Positions 38,226 through 48,550 of a stretch of DNA of 64,000 nt are shown piece by piece. The position numbers and the translations under genes were made by a program. The notes under the pieces were generated by a model. That model was given only the letters and a program-made list of their open reading frames with translations. It did not search any database and was not told the DNA's origin. The DNA lies in assembly GCF_024362805.1 (NCBI RefSeq), contig NZ_CP093299.1:3628001-3692000 (forward strand), in the 5' to 3' direction. This DNA is from Salipaludibacillus sp. LMS25 (GTDB lineage: Bacteria > Bacillota > Bacilli > Bacillales > Salisediminibacteriaceae). Each line of letters begins with the position of its first letter. The stretch's first letter is position 1.

Positions 38226-38738
38226 ATGGATTTTAAGCAGTATATTACCGTTGTAGAAGATTTTCCGAAAGAAGGTATACGTTTTAAAGACATTACAACA
38301 CTTATGGAAAATGGGGGAGTTTATAAAAAAGCCATTGACGACATGGCTAAATTTGCTCGTGAAAAAGATGTAGATGTTATTGTAGGACCAGAAGCACGAG
38401 GTTTTGTCGTTGGCTGTCCTATTTCTTATGCTTTGGGTATTGGTTTTGTACCTGTACGAAAGGCTGGTAAACTTCCGAGAGAAGTGCTAGAGGTAGATTA
38501 TGGACTTGAGTATGGAAAAGATTCATTGAATATACATAAAGACGCCATTAAACCAGGCCAAAAAGTATTAATTACCGATGATTTATTAGCGACTGGCGGA
38601 ACGATAGAAGCTACGATTAAAATGGTGGAAACACTCGGTGGGAAAGTTGCTGGTATTGCATTTATGATTGAGCTCGGTTATTTAGATGGGCGCGATAAAT
38701 TAAAAGGCTATGATGTATTCAGCCTCGTCACGTATTAA
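38226..38738 (+). CDS. apt: Adenine phosphoribosyltransferase Apt
   Basis: Salvages adenine with PRPP to AMP. 170 residues, the usual length. PRPP-binding motif [13 protein letters not shown] (near residue 116), GPEARGF (near 57) and VRKAGKLP are family-specific. AGGAGGAG precedes ATG 38226. Lies between recJ and relA as in Bacillus, linking purine salvage to (p)ppGpp metabolism by position. Confidence 0.96.
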   Translation: MDFKQYITVVEDFPKEGIRFKDITTLMENGGVYKKAIDDMAKFAREKDVDVIVGPEARGFVVGCPISYALGIGFVPVRKAGKLPREVLEVDYGLEYGKDSLNIHKDAIKPGQKVLITDDLLATGGTIEATIKMVETLGGKVAGIAFMIELGYLDGRDKLKGYDVFSLVTY

Positions 38739-38742
38739 GTTT

Positions 38743-38777
38743 AAAGGGGTGTCCAATCGGCATCCCTTCTTTCCTTT
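38743..38777 (+). terminator. Terminator of apt
   Basis: AAGGGGTG.CC pairs with GGCATCCCTT with one bulge, followed by a T-rich tract. Confidence 0.65.
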
Positions 38778-38922
38778 TTTCTGTCTAAAATATAAGAAAG
38801 CGTTAAACCAACTGAGTGCTAGCATGTAGACTAAAAACGTACCAGTTTTTACCCTGACTTGTGTAAGTTTGTAAACATTCAGTTCGTTTACATTCCTCTT
38901 CATATGCCAAGGGTTTTATCAC

Positions 38923-39069
38923 AGATAACCGTCTGAAAAGCTCCCGCTCCATAATAAGAGAGATAAATCTATATAGGCGTGAGATAACGGAGGCTAATGT
39001 CATTCATTCAACTACCAATCAGTGAATGAAGAACGAAAACTACCACTGATTGAAGAGTCATTTTATAAA
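38923..39069 (-). repeat. Family B structured intergenic repeat
   Basis: About 147 bases, minus orientation, near-identical in its blocks to the 12875 and 54365 copies (agataaccgtc, gagagataaatctatatagg, gagataacgg, actaccaatcagtg, cactgattgaag). Confidence 0.88.
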
Positions 39070-39192
39070 CTAAACAGATTTAGACCGAAGTTAATTTAAT
39101 AATCGCTTTTATGTATGTGAAAAATAGTGGGGGAAAGTCTTAAAATGTGTTATGCTTTAATGAAAAGTCTTTTCTACGGAAGAGGCCCTTTT

Positions 39193-39246
39193 TTTATCCC
39201 ACTCTTAAGGGTCAGTAAAACTCCCACTATTGAAGCTTAGCTTTAT
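39193..39246 (-). repeat. Family A repeat with internal deletion
   Basis: 54 bases, keeping both outer ends (TTTATCCCACTC and AAGCTTAGCTTTAT) but lacking the middle 100 bases. The join lies in the sequence GTGGGAGTTTTACTG (minus strand), exactly where full copies have GTGGGAGTTTT early and GTGGGGGTTTTACTG late, so deletion between these short direct repeats explains it. Confidence 0.85.
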
Positions 39247-39397
39247 CAATTTTGGTCGACATTTTTCGCGAAGCTTTACAAGCAGAACGAAAATAGGAAT
39301 AATAGAGTTAACTTTCTAAATTTTAAATATTTAATGTCCTTTCTAAGGGCTGAATGATATAATATCCAAAAAATTACAGGACAATCAAGGTGATTCC

Positions 39398-41581
39398 ATG
39401 ACTAGTGAGCAAGTTTTTCAAAAGGCAAGTGAATATTTATCCGATCAGGATGTGGCATTTGTGCGGAAGGCTTATGAAACGGCCGAGGATGCCCATTGTG
39501 AACAATACCGGAAATCAGGAGAACCATATATTTGGCACCCGATTCAGGTGGCCGGCATTCTTGTTGACTTGGGTATGGATCCCAATACGATTGCTGCTGC
39601 TTTTCTACATGATGTCGTAGAGGATACAGACGTTCCCCTAGAAGAATTAGCCAAACAGTTTGGTGAAGAAGTGGCTATGCTTGTGGACGGTGTCACAAAG
39701 CTCGGAAAAATTAAATATAAATCTAAAGAAGAGCAACAGGCAGAAAATCATCGAAAAATGTTTGTTGCTATGGCACGGGATATACGGGTTATTTTAATTA
39801 AGTTGGCTGACAGGCTTCATAATATGAGGACATTAAAGCATTTACCACCTGAAAAACAGCGACGCATTGCCAACGAAACATTGGAAATTTTCGCTCCTCT
39901 TGCTCATAGACTAGGGATTTCGACAATAAAATGGGAGCTTGAAGATACATCCCTACGGTACCTCAATCCTCAGCAATACTATCGTATCGTTAATTTAATG
40001 AAGAAGAAACGAGCAGAACGTGAAGATTATATTAGCGAGGTGCAGACACAGATTAGAGCACGGCTCGAAAAGATGAACGTCAAAGCAGAAATTAACGGAC
40101 GAGCTAAGCACATCTATAGTATTTACCGTAAAATGGTGCTACAAAATAAACAATTTAATGAAATATATGATCTGCTAGCTGTCCGTATTATTGTTGATAG
40201 TATTAAGGATTGTTATGCTGTTCTCGGTACAATTCATACACACTGGAAGCCAATGCCTGGTCGGTTTAAAGACTATATTGCTATGCCAAAAGCCAATATG
40301 TATCAATCTCTCCACACGACCGTAATCGGTCCGAAAGGGGACCCTTTAGAAGTTCAAATTAGATCAGAAGATATGCACAAAGTTGCAGAATTCGGTGTGG
40401 CAGCCCATTGGGCATATAAAGAGGGAAAAACGGTCAACGATTCTGAATCACTCGAAACGAAGATGTCCTGGTTTCGTGAAATTCTTGAATGGCAAAATGA
40501 TGCTGATGATGCCCAGGAATTTATGGAATCATTAAAAATTGATCTTTTCTCAGACATGGTCTTTGTCTTCACTCCTAAAGGTGACGTGATTGAGCTGCCA
40601 AAAGGCTCTGTACCATTAGATTTTGCATTTAGAATCCATACTGAAGTAGGGAATAGGTGCATTGGTGCAAAAGTAAATGGGAAAATGGTTCCTCTTGATC
40701 ATCATCTAAAAACAGGTGATATCGTTGAAGTCTTAACATCTAAACATTCATACGGACCTAGTAAAGACTGGCTTAAGATCACACAAAGCTCTCATGCTAA
40801 AAATAAAATTCGGCAATGGTTTAAGAAAGAACGCCGAGAAGAGAATGTAGAAAAAGGGCGGGAGCAAGTCGAGAAGGAAATTGAAAAAAAGGGGTATAAA
40901 ATCAAGGAAGTACTCACTGCGGAAAATATTGAGCGAGTAGCAGATAAATTCAGCTTTTCTACAGAAGAAGACATGTATGCAGCTGTTGGATATAACGGGA
41001 TTACTGCCGCACAAATCGTCACGAGGCTAACGGATGACATCCGCAAAAAGCAGGACGAGGAACAAGAGAGTCAAACGTTGACTGAAGCGGTTAAAGAATT
41101 AAAGCCCCAAGAAAGAAAGTCGAGTAAAACGAGCGCAGGTGTGCGTGTCAAAGGGATCGATAACCTTCTCATAAGATTATCTCGCTGCTGTAACCCAGTT
41201 CCTGGAGACGATATTATTGGTTATATTACGAAAGGACGAGGTGTATCGATCCATCGAAAAGATTGTCCTAACATTGCCAACGATGAAGCGAATGCTCGCC
41301 TATTGCCTGTGGAATGGGAAGGAAATCAGGAAAAGCCAAAAAATTACAATGTGGATATTGAGATTTCAGGTTATGATCGCCGTGCCTTGTTAAATGATGT
41401 GTTGCAAGCAGTGGCGGAAACAAAAACGAATATTAATGCTGTTTCCGGTCGCTCTGACAAAAATAAAATGGCGACTATTCATATGACAATTTCGATTCAA
41501 AATATTTCACATTTACAACGAGTGGTGGACCGGATTAAACAAATTTCAGATATATATTCTGTTAGAAGAATTATGCATTAA
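39398..41581 (+). CDS. relA: Bifunctional (p)ppGpp synthetase/hydrolase Rel
   Basis: Makes and degrades the alarmone (p)ppGpp in response to uncharged tRNA on the ribosome. 727 residues. HD hydrolase domain (about 25-180) with [19 protein letters not shown] and [10 protein letters not shown] intact, so hydrolysis is likely active. Synthetase domain (about 235-345) with [13 protein letters not shown] and [14 protein letters not shown] domain (about 390-450, [15 protein letters not shown]), then zinc-finger ([10 protein letters not shown]) and C-terminal ACT domain. CAAGGTG precedes the ATG. Confidence 0.96.
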   Translation: MTSEQVFQKASEYLSDQDVAFVRKAYETAEDAHCEQYRKSGEPYIWHPIQVAGILVDLGMDPNTIAAAFLHDVVEDTDVPLEELAKQFGEEVAMLVDGVTKLGKIKYKSKEEQQAENHRKMFVAMARDIRVILIKLADRLHNMRTLKHLPPEKQRRIANETLEIFAPLAHRLGISTIKWELEDTSLRYLNPQQYYRIVNLMKKKRAEREDYISEVQTQIRARLEKMNVKAEINGRAKHIYSIYRKMVLQNKQFNEIYDLLAVRIIVDSIKDCYAVLGTIHTHWKPMPGRFKDYIAMPKANMYQSLHTTVIGPKGDPLEVQIRSEDMHKVAEFGVAAHWAYKEGKTVNDSESLETKMSWFREILEWQNDADDAQEFMESLKIDLFSDMVFVFTPKGDVIELPKGSVPLDFAFRIHTEVGNRCIGAKVNGKMVPLDHHLKTGDIVEVLTSKHSYGPSKDWLKITQSSHAKNKIRQWFKKERREENVEKGREQVEKEIEKKGYKIKEVLTAENIERVADKFSFSTEEDMYAAVGYNGITAAQIVTRLTDDIRKKQDEEQESQTLTEAVKELKPQERKSSKTSAGVRVKGIDNLLIRLSRCCNPVPGDDIIGYITKGRGVSIHRKDCPNIANDEANARLLPVEWEGNQEKPKNYNVDIEISGYDRRALLNDVLQAVAETKTNINAVSGRSDKNKMATIHMTISIQNISHLQRVVDRIKQISDIYSVRRIMH

Positions 41582-41607
41582 GGGTCAATAGAAGAAAGGA
41601 AGATAGT

Positions 41608-42054
41608 ATGCGAGTTGTGGTACAGCGATCTCGAGAAGCGAGTGTCACCGTCAATAATCATGTTACTGGTTCTATTAAACATGGCCTTGTCCTTTTAGTC
41701 GGAGTCACTCATGACGATAACGAAAAAGATGTGGAATATACAGCTGATAAAATAGCTGGTCTTCGATTGTTTGAAGATGATGCTCAGAAAATGAATTTAT
41801 CTGTTCAAGATGTGAATGGACAAATTTTATCCATTTCTCAATTTACTTTGTATGGTGATTGTCGAAAAGGACGACGCCCTAATTTCATGGCAGCAGCAAA
41901 ACCAGAGCACGCAAAAGCTCTCTATGACATGTTCAATGAACGCCTTAAAGAAAAACATGGACTTACTGTGGAAACAGGTGTTTTTGGAGAAATGATGGAT
42001 GTGGCGTTAATAAATGACGGACCGGTGACATTTATTGTAGATAGCCAAACTTAA
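41608..42054 (+). CDS. dtd: D-aminoacyl-tRNA deacylase Dtd
   Basis: Hydrolyses D-amino acids (and glycine from tRNA-Ala) from tRNA. 148 residues. Active-site blocks SQFTLYGDC (near residue 78) and the cross-subunit Gly-cisPro motif in NDGPVTF (near 137) are both present. GGAAG precedes ATG 41608, 26 bases after relA, as in Bacillus (yrvI). Confidence 0.95.
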   Translation: MRVVVQRSREASVTVNNHVTGSIKHGLVLLVGVTHDDNEKDVEYTADKIAGLRLFEDDAQKMNLSVQDVNGQILSISQFTLYGDCRKGRRPNFMAAAKPEHAKALYDMFNERLKEKHGLTVETGVFGEMMDVALINDGPVTFIVDSQT

Positions 42055-42115
42055 TAATATGAGTAAACGGTACTCATCTTGGTAACAATGAAGGTAAAAT
42101 ACCGGAGTTGATACT

Positions 42116-42292
42116 ATGCGTGCTAGTTATAATGATGAAAGAAAGAAACTAAGTACCGAACGGCTGATGGATGTTGATTTACACCGTTTTGTCGAAGCAG
42201 AAACGGAGCAGACTTCATATGAACTTGCGTTAGAATTTGGGCTGTCTATTAGAGATGTTCGACAATTAAAAAAGCGTCTTGAAAGAAATTAA
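42116..42292 (+). CDS. Small HTH-like protein (58 residues)
   Basis: Short protein starting MRASYNDERKKLSTERLMD, with a C-terminal helix-turn-helix (SYELALEFGLSIRDVRQLKKRL). CCGGAG precedes the ATG by 8 bases. Small conserved genes of this kind lie between dtd and hisS in Bacillus. Likely DNA-binding; target unknown. An IS element inserted 11 bases after its stop. Confidence 0.75.
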   Translation: MRASYNDERKKLSTERLMDVDLHRFVEAETEQTSYELALEFGLSIRDVRQLKKRLERN

Positions 42293-42303
42293 TCGGTTAA
42301 TTA

Positions 42304-43955
42304 GGGGTTGCTTAACAACATCCCTTTTAATGAGTTTTCATCTGACAGTCTCGTTTATCTGACGTGAGTGATCCGATCGTTGTCATAAGCAAGAAAAAAT
42401 GAAGAGCCCTTAAGGCCTTCGACAAGTTAAGATTTAACACTTGCAGGGCGATAATAGATTCACTTGTCTCTTTTAGACGTGCTCGAATAAGCCCTAAACC
42501 ATAAGTGCGTTTGGCTTCTCCGAATTTGCCCTCAATGGCATTTCGCTCACGTGCATCCTGGTAGGCGACTCGTTTTTGTTCTTTATTTTCTTTTTTCGAG
42601 GGTCTTCCTAGCTTTGGACCGCTAAGGCGAATCCCTTCTCGCTTGCAATAAGCACGATTTTCACGTGTCAGATAAATCCGATCTGCTAAAACAGCTTCTG
42701 GATAATACCCAAAGCGGTTTTTGTACGACGCTATCGCTCTTTTCAAATCTGTCCCTTCGTGGTAGGCATCCCACCTTACGTTATCTAGGAATGCCCAGCC
42801 ATCCCTCATAACGAGTGACAGTTTCGCACCAAATTCAACGTTTGTGTGTGCTTTTCCTCGAACAATCGGTCGTACATGCGGTTGTGAGATACTCACGATT
42901 CTGTCATCAATTCGATGAGATTTTGACGTGTACATCTGCTTTTGTTGTCGGTAAACGGCTTGAATCACTAAGAGATCACGATACTGACGACGACTTAAAG
43001 CTGAAAGCCCAACCTGATCTACCAAGTTTGTCACATGCTTTAGATCACGTTTGACGTAGTTGAGTTGCTTTCTAATTCCCTTTCTCAGCTTACGTTTGGA
43101 CGGCTTCTTCTGCTTAGTCAAACTCACATACTCTTTACGGGCTTTTTGACGGTATGTTCTTGGTTTCTTTTGACTACCACCAAGGGAGTCATGAAGGGTA
43201 TCAATCATGCCTTCTAATTTTTCACGGCTCTTGTTCAAAAGAGTCACGTCAGTCGGATAGGTGATATCAGCTGGGGCACATGTCGCATCAATGAGCAGCT
43301 TTCCTTGATGATAACGTGGTTCCTCAGACTTATCCGGCTGATCTGGTTTAGATACGGAGGACTTTGAAGCACCACCTGAGCCATGATGAGAGTCGTCATC
43401 ATCAGAATCAGCCTCTTTAGAAGAGCCACGGGCTTCTTCTACCACCCATTCATTTACTTGGTTCAAGATGTCACGGGTAATACGCTTTCTAAAATGAGTC
43501 ATCGAGGAGGCATGAAAGGGTGGGTCTTCTTGATAGTCTGGCAAGCCTAGAAAGTACTGAAGATACGGATTCTCAGTCACCTGCTCCACCGTTTCACGGT
43601 CACTCGTCCCTAACCTTTCTTTAATGATAAGGGCACCAAGAGCCAGCCGAACCGAGTAAGCGTGCGCACCTTGAGTGAGGTCTTTCAAGTGATGTTTATA
43701 CTGGTCTTCTACTTTCCACCATGGAATAAGGTTCGCCAGTTTTACCCACCGGTTATGTTTATTTAACTTGCCGCCAAATGGCAGAAAAAAATCGTCAGGT
43801 AACAACATGTGATGTTCTGAATGATTGTACATGTTTTCTCGACCTCCACATGCAAGGTTTTTTTATAACAGTCTACGTTTTTCCTTGCACCTTACTTCGA
43901 CATAAATGCCCAGAATCCTTGTGAAATCTTACTTTTAAAGTTATTCAGCAGTGCC
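42304..43955 (-). mobile_element. Complete IS5-like insertion sequence
   Basis: 1652 bases with imperfect terminal inverted repeats: GGGGTTGCTTAACAAC at the left, and GGCACTGCTGAATAAC read inward from the right (11 of 16 match). The flanks carry a direct repeat TAATTA (42298-42303 and 43956-43961; a further G may belong), the target-site duplication. It contains one transposase gene. The transposase is open along its full length, so the element may be active. Confidence 0.85.
42327..43832 (-). CDS. IS5-family DDE transposase
   Basis: 501-residue transposase. N-terminal DUF772-type domain (FGGKLNKHNRWVKLANLIPW to about residue 120) and a variable acidic serine-rich linker (about 140-170). The catalytic domain has LLIDATCAPADITYP (first Asp, near 184), VLADRIYLTRENR (second Asp, near 375) and RNAIEGKFGEAKRTYGL (Glu, near 430). 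Start ATG 43832 has TGGAGGT upstream. Inserted between the small HTH gene and the hisS T-box promoter. Confidence 0.88.
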   Translation of the reverse strand: MYNHSEHHMLLPDDFFLPFGGKLNKHNRWVKLANLIPWWKVEDQYKHHLKDLTQGAHAYSVRLALGALIIKERLGTSDRETVEQVTENPYLQYFLGLPDYQEDPPFHASSMTHFRKRITRDILNQVNEWVVEEARGSSKEADSDDDDSHHGSGGASKSSVSKPDQPDKSEEPRYHQGKLLIDATCAPADITYPTDVTLLNKSREKLEGMIDTLHDSLGGSQKKPRTYRQKARKEYVSLTKQKKPSKRKLRKGIRKQLNYVKRDLKHVTNLVDQVGLSALSRRQYRDLLVIQAVYRQQKQMYTSKSHRIDDRIVSISQPHVRPIVRGKAHTNVEFGAKLSLVMRDGWAFLDNVRWDAYHEGTDLKRAIASYKNRFGYYPEAVLADRIYLTRENRAYCKREGIRLSGPKLGRPSKKENKEQKRVAYQDARERNAIEGKFGEAKRTYGLGLIRARLKETSESIIALQVLNLNLSKALRALHFFLLMTTIGSLTSDKRDCQMKTH

Positions 43956-43972
43956 TAATTAGAAAATAGAGG

Positions 43973-44001
43973 TTGACACAAAGGGAAACAATTCGTATGA
44001 T
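43973..44001 (+). promoter_or_regulatory. SigA promoter of the hisS T-box leader
   Basis: -35 TTGACA (43973-43978), 17-base spacer, -10 TATGAT (43996-44001). It begins 17 bases after the IS element and is outside it. Confidence 0.85.
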
Positions 44002-44024
44002 AGACTAAAATTCAATCTTAACAT

Positions 44025-44286
44025 TGCCAGTGAGGGAGCAGAGTAATAAAGATTTTCAAACTCAGAGAAGAAATGTCTCAGGCTGAAAGCATTTCTGTTT
44101 GAACCTTTATGAAAGAACACTCCTTAGGTATTTTTCTGAAAAGTGTGTCTTAGTAGGAAAAATCGTGAATCAGGCGTTAACTGATTTTAAGAGGAAGCAG
44201 CATTGCATTGGTTGTTTCAATTAGGGTGGCACCACGGGTATTAGCTCTCGTCCCTGACATGTTCAGGGATGGGGGCTTTTTATTAT
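44025..44286 (+). promoter_or_regulatory. T-box riboswitch upstream of hisS-aspS
   Basis: tRNA-sensing transcription attenuator. Stem I base AGGGAG (44033-44038) pairs with CTCCTT (44120-44125); ATAAAG and TTTCAAAC-type helices lie above; the specifier loop has AGTA opposite GAA. The specifier region reads GAAAGAACAC (44111-44120). The T-box GGGTGGCACC (from 44224) gives the bulge TGGC, which would read a tRNA with discriminator base G. The terminator is AGCTCTCGTCCCTGA with TCAGGGATGGGGGCT and a T5 run (44243-44284). The specifier by spacing is AAC (Asn), with an overlapping CAC (His). Confidence 0.9.
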
Positions 44287-44401
44287 GGTTTTAGAAAGTG
44301 AACGATTTTTAATAGTGACGTATAGAGTAATATGATGACACTCAAGGACTAAAAGGAAGTCGTTCAACGGAGAAAATGATAAAGGCTGGGAGGATGAAAG
44401 G

Positions 44402-45676
44402 ATGAAATACAAACTACCACGGGGGACACAAGATATTTTACCTGGTGAATCGGAAAAATGGCAATACATAGAAGCGAAAGCTCATAACTTGTGTCAACGC
44501 TATAATTATAAAGAAATTCGCACGCCAATTTTTGAACAGACAGATTTGTTTGCAAGAGGTGTGGGGGATACGACTGATATCGTTCAAAAAGAAATGTATA
44601 CGTTTGAAGATCGTGGGGGCAGAAGCTTGACGTTAAGACCAGAGGGGACCGCCTCTACTGTCCGTTCATTCGTTGAAAATAAATTGCACGGGTGGGCTAC
44701 TCAACCGGCTAAATTATATTACATTGGGCCCATGTTTCGTTATGAGCGTCCTCAATCAGGACGTATGCGCCAATTTGTGCAATTTGGTGTGGAAGCGATG
44801 GGAAGCGCGGACCCTGCTATAGACGCTGAAGTGATAGGTTTAGCGATGGATTTCTACCATGAACTTGGTTTGAAAAACTTAAAGCTTATTATAAACAGTC
44901 TCGGTGATAAAGAGAGCCGCCGTAATCATAGGGAAGCACTTATTAATCACTTTAAACCGCAAATTGAAGAGTTCTGTAAAGATTGTCAAACACGTCTTGA
45001 GAAAAACCCACTAAGAATTCTTGATTGTAAGGTTGATCGAGATCATGAACTAATGGCCGATGCTCCTGCTATACTCCAGTACTTAAATGAGGAGTCAGTC
45101 GCCTATTTTGAACAAGTAAAGACGTTTTTAAATGATATGGACATCTCTTACGAAGTGGATGCTTCACTCGTTCGTGGGCTTGATTATTATAATAATACCG
45201 CCTTTGAAATTATGATTGATGGAGATGGATTCGGTGCCATAACGACGTTGAGTGGCGGTGGTCGATACAATGGCCTTGTGGAAGAGATAGGTGGTCCAGC
45301 TACACCCGGAATAGGATTTGCCCTTAGCATTGAGCGCTTAATAATGGCACTTGAGACTCAAGGAATTGAACTGCCTCTGGAACCTGGATTAGATGCCTAT
45401 CTTGTTACGATGGGAAACGAGGCGAAAGCAGCGGCGCCAAAACTATTACATCAATTACGCCATGAAGGCCTGAAAGTTGACGCGGACTACTTAGACAAAA
45501 AAGTGAAAGGGCAAATGAAAGCTGCTGATCGCCAGCAGGCGAAAGTCGTCCTTATTATTGGTGATGAAGAACTAGCGGCAGACTCAGTAATGCTTAAATC
45601 AATGGCCACTGGTGAACAAGAGCTAGTACCAATGACTGATATAACAGCTAAAATTAAAAACGATAAGAGTAAATAG
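44402..45676 (+). CDS. hisS: Histidyl-tRNA synthetase HisS
   Basis: Class II synthetase of 424 residues. Motif 1 begins [12 protein letters not shown] (near residue 42), motif 2 has [20 protein letters not shown] (near 115), the histidine-binding loops [14 protein letters not shown] and [14 protein letters not shown] are present, and motif 3 is [11 protein letters not shown] (near 305). C-terminal anticodon-binding domain follows. GGGAGG precedes ATG 44402. Followed by aspS after 15 bases; both under the T-box. Confidence 0.96.
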   Translation: MKYKLPRGTQDILPGESEKWQYIEAKAHNLCQRYNYKEIRTPIFEQTDLFARGVGDTTDIVQKEMYTFEDRGGRSLTLRPEGTASTVRSFVENKLHGWATQPAKLYYIGPMFRYERPQSGRMRQFVQFGVEAMGSADPAIDAEVIGLAMDFYHELGLKNLKLIINSLGDKESRRNHREALINHFKPQIEEFCKDCQTRLEKNPLRILDCKVDRDHELMADAPAILQYLNEESVAYFEQVKTFLNDMDISYEVDASLVRGLDYYNNTAFEIMIDGDGFGAITTLSGGGRYNGLVEEIGGPATPGIGFALSIERLIMALETQGIELPLEPGLDAYLVTMGNEAKAAAPKLLHQLRHEGLKVDADYLDKKVKGQMKAADRQQAKVVLIIGDEELAADSVMLKSMATGEQELVPMTDITAKIKNDKSK

Positions 45677-45691
45677 AAGGTAGGGATTAAT

Positions 45692-47470
45692 GTGAATCAA
45701 AGAACACATGTATGCGGAGAAATATTAGAAGAATTAATCGGTGAGCAAGTTGTCTTGCAGGGATGGGTCAAAAAGCGCCGAGATTTAGGCCAAGTTATTT
45801 TTATTGATTTGCGTGATCGCTCTGGGCATGTGCAAATCGTATTCAACGGAGAAAAGTATCCAGAAGCATTAAGTACCGCAGAGAAAGTAAGAAATGAGTA
45901 TGTGCTTGAAATAACAGGAACGGTTGTAAAGCGTGATGAAGAAACGATTAATGAAAAAATAGCTACAGGTAAAGTAGAGGTAATAGTCGATAACGTGACG
46001 ATTTTGAATGCGTCTAAGCCAGTGCCATTTATGATTGAAGATAACGTGGAGATTTCTGAAGATGTTAGGCTTAAATACCGTTACCTTGATTTACGACGTC
46101 CAAAAATGCACGATACGATGGAAACCCGTTATCGCACCACAAAATTAGTTAGGGATATATTGGATGAGCAGAGCTTTATGGAAATTGAAACACCGATGTT
46201 AACGAAAAGTACTCCAGAAGGAGCAAGGGACTACCTTGTACCATCACGGGTACATGAAGGGGAATTTTACGCTTTACCGCAATCGCCACAATTATTTAAA
46301 CAGCTCTTAATGGTATCTGGCTTTGAACGTTACTATCAAATTGCTCGTTGTTTCCGGGATGAGGATCTGCGCGCTGACAGACAACCTGAATTTACCCAAG
46401 TGGATATTGAAGCTTCCTTTATGGGGAAAGAGCAGCTGCTAGAGATGATGGAAGAGATGATGGTACGTATCGTCAAAGAAATAAAAGGCGTTGACATTCA
46501 GAAACCATTTCCTCGTTTAACATATGCGGAAGCCATGAATCGATTTGGTTCTGACAAACCAGATACACGTTATGGTATGGAATTAGTGGATATTTCGAAA
46601 CAAGTTGAAAACAGTGATTTTAAAGTATTTGCAAGCACCGTTCAAAATGGTGGTGTCGTAAAAGGAATTTGTGTTAAGGGTGTAGCAGATAACTATTCTC
46701 GTAAAGATTTAGATGACTTGAGTTCGTTTGCTGAAATTTACGGTGGCAAAGGCCTCGCTTGGTTAAAAGTAGAAGAAAACAATACATTAAAAGGTCCGAT
46801 AGCCAAGTTTTTTGATGTGGAAGCTTCTACTACTATCGTCGAGAGTTTTGCGGCAGAAGCTGGTGATGTTCTGTTTTTCGTCGCAGATAAACAGCGAGTC
46901 GCATGGGATGTGCTAGGAGCATTACGTATTAAATTTGCTAAAGAGCTGGATCTCGTCAACTACGAAGACTTTAACTTCCTTTGGGTCACGGAATTTCCAC
47001 TTCTATCATATGATGAAGATGAAAAAAGATATGTAGCCGAGCATCATCCTTTTACACGCCCACTTGCTGAAGATGAAGCGTTGTTGACCACTGCGCCAGA
47101 AAAAGTAAGAGCAGAAGCATATGATCTAGTCCTAAATGGTTATGAACTTGGCGGAGGATCACAGCGTATTTTTGAACGACCACTTCAAGAAAAAATGTTT
47201 ACAGCTCTCGGCTTTACAGATGAGGAAGCAAAAAGCCAATTTGGCTTCTTACTAGATGCATTTGAATATGGCACACCGCCGCACGGAGGGATTGCTCTAG
47301 GATTAGATAGACTCGTCATGATCCTTGCCGGGAGATCAAATTTACGAGACACGATCGCATTCCCTAAGACAGCTAGCGCTAGTTGTTTACTAACGAATGC
47401 GCCGAGTAGTGTAAGTGAGAAACAATTAGAAGAGTTGCAATTAGCTGTGACAGTTGAAAAGGAAGAGTAA
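45692..47470 (+). CDS. aspS: Aspartyl-tRNA synthetase AspS
   Basis: Class II bacterial-type AspRS of 592 residues. N-terminal OB anticodon domain ([26 protein letters not shown]), motif 1/2 region ([18 protein letters not shown]), the bacterial GAD insertion (about 285-420) and motif 3 ([13 protein letters not shown], near 530). It may be discriminating or non-discriminating (also charging tRNA-Asn); this cannot be settled by eye. GTG 45692 after GGTAGGG gives the usual length. Second gene of the hisS-aspS operon. Confidence 0.95.
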   Translation: MNQRTHVCGEILEELIGEQVVLQGWVKKRRDLGQVIFIDLRDRSGHVQIVFNGEKYPEALSTAEKVRNEYVLEITGTVVKRDEETINEKIATGKVEVIVDNVTILNASKPVPFMIEDNVEISEDVRLKYRYLDLRRPKMHDTMETRYRTTKLVRDILDEQSFMEIETPMLTKSTPEGARDYLVPSRVHEGEFYALPQSPQLFKQLLMVSGFERYYQIARCFRDEDLRADRQPEFTQVDIEASFMGKEQLLEMMEEMMVRIVKEIKGVDIQKPFPRLTYAEAMNRFGSDKPDTRYGMELVDISKQVENSDFKVFASTVQNGGVVKGICVKGVADNYSRKDLDDLSSFAEIYGGKGLAWLKVEENNTLKGPIAKFFDVEASTTIVESFAAEAGDVLFFVADKQRVAWDVLGALRIKFAKELDLVNYEDFNFLWVTEFPLLSYDEDEKRYVAEHHPFTRPLAEDEALLTTAPEKVRAEAYDLVLNGYELGGGSQRIFERPLQEKMFTALGFTDEEAKSQFGFLLDAFEYGTPPHGGIALGLDRLVMILAGRSNLRDTIAFPKTASASCLLTNAPSSVSEKQLEELQLAVTVEKEE

Positions 47471-47483
47471 ACCGATTGTACGA

Positions 47484-47515
47484 GGCGGACTGTTGAATCA
47501 AGCAGCCCGCCTTTT
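47484..47515 (+). terminator. Terminator of hisS-aspS
   Basis: GGCGGACTG pairs with CAGCCCGCC (one mismatch), followed by TTTT. Confidence 0.8.
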
Positions 47516-47580
47516 AAATGTAAATGTACATATTTAGTCTAAAACCTTCTATTAATTCTTAATGAATCTTCACGGCGTCC

Positions 47581-47715
47581 TTTATAAAACGCCCCTTCAA
47601 TCAGTGGGAGTATTCGTTCATCTCCTACTGATTGGTAGGTGAGTGAATCAGGACATTAGCGTCCGTTATCTCCCGTCTAAATAGATTTATCTCTGAACAG
47701 CGATCTTTGATTAAT
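47581..47715 (+). repeat. Family B structured intergenic repeat
   Basis: Plus orientation. Keeps CAATCAGTGGGAG...CTACTGATTG, gagtgaatcaggacattagc and ccgttatctcc, agatttatctc. Its distal end has diverged from the other copies, so the right limit is approximate. Confidence 0.85.
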
Positions 47716-47949
47716 AGAGAACGATTCGTCTACTGGTTTTTCCAGAGGAGTGTCCCTTGTGTTTCTCTCTAATAGGTATAGACTAGAAGGAGTGACTTAA
47801 CGCCCTCTTAGAAAAAAGTCAGAAGATATATCATGACGGATGTAAGTGTAGTTTAAAGTGTTTTAGAAGCATTAATGAAAAAGTAAGTAAAATTTTACAA
47901 CAATGTCATAAAAGTCATGAGAATGTTAGCGATTTTTTTTCATAACGAC

Positions 47950-47978
47950 TTGATTTTTTAAAATTAATTTTGTAATAT
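47950..47978 (+). promoter_or_regulatory. SigA promoter of 6S RNA
   Basis: -35 TTGATT (47950-47955), 17-base AT-only-like spacer, -10 TAATAT (47973-47978). Predicted start about 47985. Confidence 0.75.
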
Positions 47979-47985
47979 ATAAATA

Positions 47986-48197
47986 TAACCAAATGATAGT
48001 TGATTTAAGGGTCCTATGTTGTTCGTGCTAACTTTATGTTTGAACCAACACTTTAACGTCGGGAACCTGGATGTTTCATTTTTAATAACATGCCTTGCAG
48101 TTAAAGACAAGGAAGTTAGAAGAGATGAACAGGGTACCCACCTGCCAATAGCAGGTTCAAAACCTTATAACGGCAAACACGGGACTCTTAAGTATTC
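47986..48197 (+). ncRNA. ssrS: 6S RNA (BsrA type)
   Basis: Regulatory RNA that binds the housekeeping RNA polymerase holoenzyme and mimics an open promoter. The closing stem is TTAAGGGTCC (48004-48013) with GGGACTCTTAA (48181-48191), ten pairs with one wobble. The interior is a long imperfect hairpin with paired flanks GAACC/GGTTC and an apical CTGCC...GGCAG-like helix. Its position downstream of aspS is that of bsrA in Bacillus subtilis. A SigA promoter precedes it and a hairpin terminator follows. Exact ends are approximate. Confidence 0.85.
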
Positions 48198-48215
48198 ATT
48201 ATATTACAATAACTT

Positions 48216-48250
48216 GACTTATCGCTCTTATGCGGAAGTCTTTTTATTTT
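48216..48250 (+). terminator. Terminator of 6S RNA
   Basis: GACTT..CGC pairs with GCG.AAGTC across a 6-base loop, followed by T5 and a second T5. Confidence 0.8.
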
Positions 48251-48550
48251 TATAGGATCCAAAATAAATATCGAGGTTCGTTTTTGTTAGGAACCCCACT
48301 AAGTCCATCCCCGATTTCCTCGCTCAGTTTCTCGATATACCAAGAGGAGAAAATTAAGCTCAGTTTTCCTATTTCAGTTACCCTATCCATCTCAAAAGTG
48401 AAAACTTTATTTCCACTTCTGCTGTATAGGTAATGGCATGAGATCGTGTCAGTCAGAAGACGGCTTAAAAAGAGTTTCATAGAATGATGCCCGATATGAT
48501 GCAGACCACTTTATTTTTCACGTAGACGAATGGTCCCGTTTTTGGGTTTG

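Larger units (their letters stand above)
38739..39397. other. 660-base intergenic region with two repeats
   Basis: Between apt and relA. Holds an apt terminator, one family B repeat (38923-39069) and one short family A repeat (39193-39246). No gene is seen in the remainder. A possible relA -10 (TATAAT) lies at about 39358. Confidence 0.6.

Noticed and set aside
48250..48480. 76-codon minus-strand frame between 6S RNA and the family A repeat
   Set aside because: No ribosome binding site, no recognisable domain, and it overlaps the 6S terminator tail. Kept only as part of the non-coding region.
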